Of a DNA stretch of 64,000 nucleotides, positions 58,657-64,000 are shown one piece after another. Made by a program: the position numbers and the translations under genes. The notes beneath the pieces are model-generated. The model was given only the letters and a program-made list of their open reading frames with translations, did not search any database and was not told the DNA's origin. How positions within the stretch are numbered: position 1 is the first letter of the stretch; each line of letters begins with the position of its first letter. The stretch comes from Sphingomonadales bacterium (GTDB lineage Bacteria > Pseudomonadota > Alphaproteobacteria > Sphingomonadales > Sphingomonadaceae), in assembly GCA_016721875.1 (NCBI GenBank), contig JADKHG010000001.1:531815-595814 (forward strand), read 5' to 3'.

Positions 58657-59541
58657 ATGATGAAGGCTGCATTGAACAACTATCAGGCCAGAATGAAGCG
58701 AGTGATCGACTTTATTGAACGGAATCCTGAAGCGGATTTGAGTCTGGATGTGCTGAGCGGCGTTGCCGCATTCTCAAAACATCATTTCCACAGGCAATTT
58801 TCCGCAATGTTCGGCATTTCGGTCTATCGCTATGTTCAGCTTTCTAGGATGAAACGAGCATCCTATCGGCTCGCCTTTCGGGACGATAGCAGCGTCACCG
58901 ATATCGCGTTCGATAGCGGTTATGAGGCTCCTGATGCGTTTGCCCGGGCGTTCCGGCAGCAATTTGGTCAGTCGCCCTCATCATTTCGTGTCTCTCCCCA
59001 ATGGGATCCGTGGCTTTCTGCCTTCGAGCCCTTCGAAACCACAAGGAGATTATATATGAACCAACAACATTTGAACGAAGATGTGAACGTCATTGAAACA
59101 GCGGACATTCCCGTTGTCAGCATGGAGCATCGTGGAAGTCCAAGGAATATCCGCTCTACAATCGAACGCTTTATCGATTGGCGCAAAGCCAATGGGCTGA
59201 GCCCTGCCTCACATGCCACCTACAATATCTTCCACAACGATCCGCGTACAACCGCAGAAGAGGACTACCGGCTTGATCTCTGTGTCGCGACTGACAAAAG
59301 CTTAGACAACGAGACGGCCGGGATAATATCGGGCCTGATCCCGGGCGGTCGTTGTGCAAGATTGCGCGTTACCGGTAACCCGGACAATCTGGAGCCAGCA
59401 GCGCTGTTTCTTTATCGTGAATGGTTGCCTGACAGCGGCGAGGAATTGAGAGATTTTCCGCTTTACTGCCAACGTGTAAGCTTTTTTCCAGATGTCGCAG
59501 AACAGGAAGCGATTACCGATGTGTTTTTGCCTTTGAAGTAA
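58657..59541 (+). CDS. AraC family regulator with GyrI-like effector domain
   Basis: A 294-aa regulator. N-terminal two-helix-turn-helix AraC domain (residues 12-112: DVLSGVAAFSKHHFHRQF; DIAFDSGYEAPDAFARAFR). C-terminal GyrI-like/AraC_E_bind domain (about 135-294: ETADIPVVSMEHRGSPRNI; ISGLIPGGRCARLRV). The Rob/SoxS-like architecture binds amphipathic or drug-like ligands. The start follows GGAG at 7 bp. AT-richer than its neighbours. A strong terminator follows. Confidence 0.9.
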   Translation: MMKAALNNYQARMKRVIDFIERNPEADLSLDVLSGVAAFSKHHFHRQFSAMFGISVYRYVQLSRMKRASYRLAFRDDSSVTDIAFDSGYEAPDAFARAFRQQFGQSPSSFRVSPQWDPWLSAFEPFETTRRLYMNQQHLNEDVNVIETADIPVVSMEHRGSPRNIRSTIERFIDWRKANGLSPASHATYNIFHNDPRTTAEEDYRLDLCVATDKSLDNETAGIISGLIPGGRCARLRVTGNPDNLEPAALFLYREWLPDSGEELRDFPLYCQRVSFFPDVAEQEAITDVFLPLK

Positions 59542-59560
59542 CACATAGGGTGCAAAAAGG

Positions 59561-59588
59561 GCGGCAGGCGAGATTGCCTGCCGCTTTT
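59561..59588 (+). terminator. Rho-independent terminator after the AraC-type gene
   Basis: GCGGCAGGC-GAGATT-GCCTGCCGC followed by TTTT: a perfect 9-bp GC-rich stem with a 6-nt loop and a short T-run, 20 bp after the stop. Confidence 0.85.
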
Positions 59589-59677
59589 CGCGCGTGAGCG
59601 CAAAATGCTCCATCTACTGTCGCATCAAAAGTTCCTTGCTTGCCAAGCACGGTTTGCTGTGCCTTTAGACCATTCGT

Positions 59678-61108
59678 ATGAATCAACCTCGCACACTCTA
59701 CGAAAAAATCTGGGACGCCCACGTCGTTGACCGACGCGAAGATGGCACTTGCCTGATCTTTATCGACCGCCATCTGGTGCACGAAGTCACCAGTCCGCAG
59801 GCGTTTGAGGGGCTGCGGGCCGCTGGCCGCACCGTTCGCCGTCCTGACCTGACGCTGGCGGTTCCAGACCATAATCTGCCGACCACCGCACGCAAGGATG
59901 CGGCGGGCAAACGCATCCCGATTGCCGATATTGAAAGCGCGCAGCAGCTTGCAGCACTTGAGGCCAACGCCCCGGCATTCGGCATCAAATATATCGGTGC
60001 GACTGATCGCGAACAGGGCATTGTCCATGTCGTCGGCCCCGAACAGGGCTTTTCGCTGCCCGGCACAACCATAGTCTGTGGCGACAGCCACACCGCCTGT
60101 CATGGCGGCATCGGCGCACTCGCCTTCGGCATCGGCACCAGCGAGGTCGAGCATGTGTTGGCGACGCAGACGCTGCTGCTGTCGCAATCGAAGACAATGG
60201 AAGTGCGGGTCGAGGGCGATGTCGGCCCGGGTGTGACCGCAAAGGACATCGTGCTGCACATCTGCGGAGTACTGGGAGCGGCAGGCGGCACCGGCTATGT
60301 CATCGAATATACTGGCAGCGCCATCCGCGCGCTTTCGGTCGAGGGACGCCTGACGGTCAGCAATATGGCGATCGAGCATGGCGCGCGCGCCGGCCTGATC
60401 GCGGCGGACGATGTTACCTTTGATTGGATAAAAGGCCGCCAAATGGCCCCAAAGGGCGCAGACTGGGACGCAGCCGTCGCCTGGTGGCGCAGCCTCGCGA
60501 CCGATCCGGGTGCTGCCTATGACAAGGCGGTCGTGATTGACGCTGCCGATATCGCCCCCAGCGTGACATGGGGCACTTCGCCAGAAGATGTCGTGCCAAT
60601 CACCGGCGTGGTCCCCGATCCGATGAGCTTTGCCGACCCCGCCAAACAGGTCGCCGCGCAAAAAAGCCTCGACTATATGGGCCTGACCCCCGGCATGGCG
60701 ATGACCGACATTCCCGTCGAGAATATCTTCATCGGCAGCTGCACCAACAGCCGCATCGAAGACCTGCGCGCCGCCGCTGCGGTGCTGAAAGGTCGCAAGA
60801 AGGCCGCAAACGTCAAATGGGCGATCATCGTTCCGGGCAGCGGCCTCGTCAAGGAACAGGCCGAAGCCGAGGGCCTTGACCGCATCTTCATCGAAGCCGG
60901 CCTCGAATGGCGCGAACCCGGTTGCTCCGCCTGTCTGGCAATGAACCCCGACAAGGTACCGGCAGGCGAACGCTGCGCCTCAACGAGCAACCGCAATTTC
61001 GTCGGGCGGCAGGGGCCGGGGAGCAGGACGCATCTGGTGAGTCCAGCGATGGCGGCAGCGGCTGCTGTTGCGGGGCGGTTGTGCGATGTTAGGGAGTTAG
61101 CGGAATGA
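59678..61108 (+). CDS. leuC: 3-isopropylmalate dehydratase large subunit
   Basis: Aconitase-family subunit for leucine synthesis. It is 476 aa, with cluster ligands Cys in FIGSCTNSRIEDLRAAA (about 350) and the CxxC in EPGCSACLAMNPD (about 410-413). The N-terminus (TLYEKIWDAHVV), ICGDSHTACHGGIGALAFG and the C-terminal NRNFVGRQGPGSRTHL are all canonical. Its stop overlaps the foreign-looking DUF4145 gene start as ATGA, whereas leuD normally follows directly. Confidence 0.97.
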   Translation: MNQPRTLYEKIWDAHVVDRREDGTCLIFIDRHLVHEVTSPQAFEGLRAAGRTVRRPDLTLAVPDHNLPTTARKDAAGKRIPIADIESAQQLAALEANAPAFGIKYIGATDREQGIVHVVGPEQGFSLPGTTIVCGDSHTACHGGIGALAFGIGTSEVEHVLATQTLLLSQSKTMEVRVEGDVGPGVTAKDIVLHICGVLGAAGGTGYVIEYTGSAIRALSVEGRLTVSNMAIEHGARAGLIAADDVTFDWIKGRQMAPKGADWDAAVAWWRSLATDPGAAYDKAVVIDAADIAPSVTWGTSPEDVVPITGVVPDPMSFADPAKQVAAQKSLDYMGLTPGMAMTDIPVENIFIGSCTNSRIEDLRAAAAVLKGRKKAANVKWAIIVPGSGLVKEQAEAEGLDRIFIEAGLEWREPGCSACLAMNPDKVPAGERCASTSNRNFVGRQGPGSRTHLVSPAMAAAAAVAGRLCDVRELAE

Positions 61109-61851
61109 AGAGGCAACTTTGGCGCGCGCAAGTCAATGCGCACCATTGCCCACCCTATCAATGCTGTGCCTGCTCTAGTGGCGTACTACAGGTTGTGCCA
61201 AAGACATTTATTTCAGACGAAACTGCGCGTTCGAAGGCTTGGCGCACAGATCGTCAGTGGGATCCAGACTGGATTGACTATATTTTTGCCTAGCGAAATG
61301 TAATAATCCTAAATGTGCGCAACTTTATTTTCTGCCGGGGCAGGCGGTGTGGAGCAAATCTTGAAGAACGGAGACTGGGAGTGGAGTGATGCCTACTATC
61401 CCAAGACATCGTTTCCAATGCCGCACATTATCAACTTTCCAAACAAGGTTTATGAGGATGTCAAAGGAGAGCTCATCAAGTCATTTGAAACTTTTTGGAG
61501 AAACCCCGATTCTTGCGCAAATAGCATTCGCAATTCTCTAGATAAACTATGATTAATTTAGGTTTTTCTAGCACAAAAGCCGACGGAAATGAAATCAATC
61601 TTCTCCATAAAATCGAACTATTTTCAAAAAGTCATCCCGAACTCGGCGCAAACTTGATGTCGGTGAAATGGCTTTGCAACACCGGAACTCATGGTCGACG
61701 AATTACCCACGAAGAACTCCTAGACGCCTACGAAATATATGAATTCTGCCTGGAAGAAATAATAGAAGAGAAGTCTAAGAAAATTGCCCAACTGGCAGCG
61801 AAACTCAATGAAAAGCATAACAACGCAAAAGTGACAGGTGCTAAGGAATGA
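61105..61851 (+). pseudogene. DUF4145 protein gene inserted between leuC and leuD, with three frameshifts
   Basis: Low-GC, AT-rich coding sequence unlike its neighbours. Frame 1 (61105-61293): Cys-rich start HHCPPYQCCACSSGVLQVVP, DPDWIDYIFA. Then AKCNNPKCAQLYFLPGQ in a second frame, GGVEQILKNGDWEWSDAYYP in a third, and from 61549 back to frame 1: INLLHKIELFSKSHPELGAN, LMSVKWLCNTGTHG and a charged C-terminal helix. The pieces join into one DUF4145 protein of about 250 aa with a zinc-ribbon-like start. Each join needs one added base (about 61291, 61338, 61549). The ATG overlaps the leuC stop and the TGA overlaps the leuD start. Confidence 0.8.
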
Positions 61852-62441
61852 CCCCCGTCTCAACCATCGAAGGCAAGGCCTATCCCTTTGGCCTTAAAAA
61901 TATCGACACCGATGTCATCATCCCCGCGCATTGGTTGAAAACGATCACGCGCGCCGGACTGGGGCGTGGGGCATTTGAGTCGATCCGCAAGGAACCGGGA
62001 AATCTGTTCGACAATGCAGACTATGCGGGTTCGCCCATATTGATCGCGGGCGACAATTTCGGTTGCGGGTCGAGCCGCGAACATGCGGCTTGGGCGTTGC
62101 TCGATATGGGTATCACCGCCGTGATCGCGCCCAGTTATTCGGACATATTTTCGGGCAATGCCTTCAAGAACGGCATATTGACCGTCGTCTTGCCGCAGGA
62201 AGCCATCGACCGGTTGATGGAGGTTGCCCAAACCGACCCGATCCATATCGATCTGGAGAACCAAAGCGTGACCACGCCGTTTCAGGACCGTTTCAGTTTT
62301 GAGATTGACCCGTTCCGCAAGCAATGTCTGCTGGGCGGCCTCGACGAGGTCGGGCTGACCATGGCGCAGGGCGATGTAATTTCGGCCTATGAGGCGAAGG
62401 TCGGGGCTGAACGGCCTTGGCTGGTGCCGACCACCACCTGA
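61848..62441 (+). CDS. leuD: 3-isopropylmalate dehydratase small subunit
   Basis: Swivel-domain partner of LeuC. It is 197 aa, with the family start GKAYPFGLKNIDTDVIIPAH, DNFGCGSSREHAAWALLDMG (about 62-80) and SDIFSGNAFKNGILTV. The start ATG at 61848 overlaps the TGA of the DUF4145 gene. Confidence 0.96.
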   Translation: MTPVSTIEGKAYPFGLKNIDTDVIIPAHWLKTITRAGLGRGAFESIRKEPGNLFDNADYAGSPILIAGDNFGCGSSREHAAWALLDMGITAVIAPSYSDIFSGNAFKNGILTVVLPQEAIDRLMEVAQTDPIHIDLENQSVTTPFQDRFSFEIDPFRKQCLLGGLDEVGLTMAQGDVISAYEAKVGAERPWLVPTTT

Positions 62442-62448
62442 ATTCAAT

Positions 62449-62537
62449 GTCATGCTGAACTTGTTTCAGCATCCATTTCTCAGCATAGAGCGAAGGTTGA
62501 TGCGGCACGATGGACCCTGAAACAAGTTCAGGGTGAC
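62449..62537. repeat. Inverted repeat pair of the CTGAAACAAGTTCAGG type
   Basis: Left half 62449-62474 (GTCATGCTGAACTTGTTTCA then GCATCC) and right half 62512-62537 (GGACCCTGAAACAAGTTCAG then GGTGAC) are near-perfect inverted copies around a 37-bp centre. This motif is a familiar dispersed repeat in sphingomonads and related alphaproteobacteria (recalled). It is distinct from the REP type at 7375. Confidence 0.85.
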
Positions 62538-62560
62538 AGGCCGGAGAGGAGCGAGAAAGT

Positions 62561-63556
62561 ATGAAAGCCCTGTTATCCACTGCCGTTGGCGGCCCCGACA
62601 CTCTGGTCTTAGGCGAATTGCCCGAACCGGTTGCCGGAAAGGGGCAGGTCGTGGTCGCAATCAAGGCTTGTGCGATCAATTTCCCCGATACGCTGATGAT
62701 CGAGGACAAATACCAGATCAAGCCACCCCGCCCCTTCGCGCCCGGTGGTGAAATCGCTGGAATTGTCGAAGCAGTGGGCGAAGGCGTGAGCGGCTTTGCC
62801 GTCGGCGACCGCGTGATGGCCGGATGCGGCACTGGCGGGCTTACCGAGAAGATCGCGGTTTCATCACACAATCTCTACAAAATGCCTGACTCCATGCCTT
62901 TTGAGGACGGGGCGTCGATCCTGATGACCTATGGCACCAGCATCCACGCGCTGAAGGATCGCGGGCACATGAAGCCGGGGGCCAATGTGCTGATTTTGGG
63001 CGGTGCGGGTGGCATCGGCATTTCGGCGATTGAACTGGTCAAGGCATGGGGTGGGCGCGCGGTTGCCGGTGTCTCAAGCGAAGCCAAAGCAGAGATCGCC
63101 CGCAACGCCGGCGCAGACGAAGTCGTCGTTTACGCCCGCCAGCCGTTCGACAAGGATCAGTCGAAGGCACTGGCCGAACAATTCAAGGCTGCAGCGGGAC
63201 CCAATGGCTTTGACATCATCTATGACACGGTCGGTGGTGATTATTCCGAACCCGCCGTCCGCTCCATCGCATGGGAAGGCCGCTTCCTTGTAGTCGGCTT
63301 CCCCGCTGGCATCGCCAAGCTGCCGCTCAACCTGACGCTGCTGAAAAGCTGCGATGTCTGCGGCGTGTTCTGGGGTGCCTTTGCCGCCCGCGAGCCAGAG
63401 CGTAACCGCGCCAATATTGCAGAATTGTTCGAGCTTTATGCAGCGGGCAAGATCAAGCCGGTCATTTCGGGCAGCTATCCGTTGGAAAAGGGCGGCGACG
63501 CAATAGCCATGCTGGGCAATCGCGAGGCTGTCGGCAAGCTGGTCGTCACCATCTAA
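62561..63556 (+). CDS. NADPH:quinone oxidoreductase family protein (MDR superfamily)
   Basis: A 331-aa zinc-free medium-chain dehydrogenase/reductase: N-terminal CAINFPDTLMIEDKYQIKPP, EAVGEGVSGFAVGDRVMAG, Rossmann motif NVLILGGAGGIGISAIELVK (about 145-164) and the C-terminal YPLEKGGDAIAML. It resembles the QorA-like subgroup; the substrate is unknown (enoyl or quinone). GAGAGGAG lies upstream of the ATG. Confidence 0.93.
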   Translation: MKALLSTAVGGPDTLVLGELPEPVAGKGQVVVAIKACAINFPDTLMIEDKYQIKPPRPFAPGGEIAGIVEAVGEGVSGFAVGDRVMAGCGTGGLTEKIAVSSHNLYKMPDSMPFEDGASILMTYGTSIHALKDRGHMKPGANVLILGGAGGIGISAIELVKAWGGRAVAGVSSEAKAEIARNAGADEVVVYARQPFDKDQSKALAEQFKAAAGPNGFDIIYDTVGGDYSEPAVRSIAWEGRFLVVGFPAGIAKLPLNLTLLKSCDVCGVFWGAFAAREPERNRANIAELFELYAAGKIKPVISGSYPLEKGGDAIAMLGNREAVGKLVVTI

Positions 63557-63631
63557 TGCCTTGCGCGCACTGCCCTTGTTTGGCAGGGGCCGCGTGACTA
63601 TTTTAACGCTGTAGCGTCGAAGGATTCGAGC

Positions 63632-63955
63632 ATGACCACATTTGATGACCGCGAAAGTGCTTTTGAAAGCAAATTTGCCCGTGACGAAGAATTGCAGTTC
63701 AAAGTGACTGCCCGCCGTAACAAGCTGTTGGGCCTTTGGGCCGCCGAGCAAATGGGGCTGACGCCCGAAGAAGCCGATGCCTATGCCAAATCGGTGGTTC
63801 AGGCCGATTTCGAGGAAGCAGGCGACGAGGATGTCGTGCGCAAATTGCTGGGCGACCTGACCAATGCCGGTGTTGAAACCGACGATGTCGCGGTCCGTGC
63901 TGCATTCGACGTCAAATTGATAGAAGCCCGTCGGCAGTTCATCGAAGAGGTATAA
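63632..63955 (+). CDS. ATPase inhibitor subunit zeta (DUF1476)
   Basis: A 107-aa helical protein: TTFDDRESAFESKFARDEEL, then GLWAAEQMGLTPEEADAYAK and a C-terminal helix DVKLIEARRQFIEEV. It matches the alphaproteobacterial zeta subunit that inhibits reverse F1-ATPase. It is followed by a bolA-like gene (10 bp), as in many alphaproteobacteria. Confidence 0.93.
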   Translation: MTTFDDRESAFESKFARDEELQFKVTARRNKLLGLWAAEQMGLTPEEADAYAKSVVQADFEEAGDEDVVRKLLGDLTNAGVETDDVAVRAAFDVKLIEARRQFIEEV

Positions 63956-63965
63956 GGCGCATATC

Positions 63966-64000
63966 ATGCCGATGGCGGCTGACGAAATTGAAGCCATGAT
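63966..64000 (+). CDS. BolA-family protein, first codons only
   Basis: Only the start MPMAADEIEAM is inside the window. The short N-terminus and position after the zeta-subunit gene fit a BolA/IbaG protein involved in iron-sulfur handling with monothiol glutaredoxin. Based mainly on context. Confidence 0.55.
   Translation, partial: MPMAADEIEAM

Noticed and set aside
59513..60661. Long minus-strand open frame opposite leuC
   Set aside because: leuC motifs are complete on the plus strand; the antisense frame is Arg/Ala/Asp-rich without recognisable features.

Overview
The window reads as chromosomal DNA of an alphaproteobacterium of the Sphingomonadales (Sphingopyxis, Sphingorhabdus or Novosphingobium type). 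This placement is inferred from protein content: UPF0262 and DUF1476 (ATP synthase zeta) proteins, a class I CrtZ carotenoid hydroxylase, exosortase A-associated genes, bactofilin next to an M23 peptidase, tandem bacterial PH-domain proteins, and GC-rich core genes. No rRNA, tRNA, CRISPR array, prophage or transposase was found. The window begins inside aroC and ends in the first codons of a bolA-like gene.

Layout. 1-4.9 kb (mostly minus strand): aroC, fabI, a YihY/BrkB membrane protein, a small secreted protein, a DnaJ-type co-chaperone and an ABA4-like membrane protein. 4.96-7.4 kb (plus): pdxH, a cation diffusion facilitator and a PhzF isomerase. 7.5-9.1 kb (minus): UPF0262, GH25-like lysozyme, cdd. 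9.2-12.9 kb: dnaB, ubiG (opposite strand) and lysC. 12.9-14.9 kb is an accessory islet: a CdiI-like immunity gene, then a VapBC toxin-antitoxin pair lying between two diverged copies of the 5' end of a nitronate monooxygenase gene whose remaining body is broken. 15-22.1 kb: two PH-domain proteins, a PhoD-like lipoprotein, a DUF885 peptidase and an S9 peptidase. 22.1-29.5 kb is a long minus-strand run: proA, a small unknown gene, nadD, rsfS, rlmH, envC, ctpA, dsbB, coq7, and a secreted protein. 29.8-31.4 kb: frameshifted M23 peptidase plus bactofilin. 31.4-37.6 kb: exosortase A-associated genes (PLP decarboxylase, AMP ligase, GNAT, acyl carrier protein, hydrolases 2 and 1) without the exosortase. 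37.6-44.7 kb: SulP transporter, PAS-GGDEF-EAL-PilZ protein, GST, serine hydrolase, ferritin-like protein. 44.8-49.6 kb (minus): damaged glutathione peroxidase, a decayed membrane-protein gene, and the two CoA-transferase subunit genes separated by three other genes. 49.7-59.6 kb: S41-like protein, phytanoyl-CoA dioxygenase-like protein, DUF2855, VIT family, SMP-30, APC permease, DUF454, Crp/Fnr regulator with a DUF2892 protein, crtZ, thioesterase, AraC/GyrI-type regulator. 59.7-64 kb: leuC and leuD split by a low-GC broken DUF4145 gene, a quinone oxidoreductase, zeta subunit and bolA.

The most unusual material is structural. (1) Low-GC accessory genes sit exactly at stop/start (ATGA) junctions of housekeeping operons (leuC/leuD, proA/nadD) and of the nitronate monooxygenase gene. 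(2) Palindromic REP-type repeats occur between genes, and pieces resembling them appear in frame inside two protein-coding genes (GST and the AMP ligase). (3) Many single-base indels, several in A/T runs, break or displace genes: M23, HAD lipoprotein, gpx, scoA start, S41 start, DUF4145. These may be real decay or sequencing error, and raw reads would decide. All family assignments come from reading the translated sequence by eye; no database search was run.
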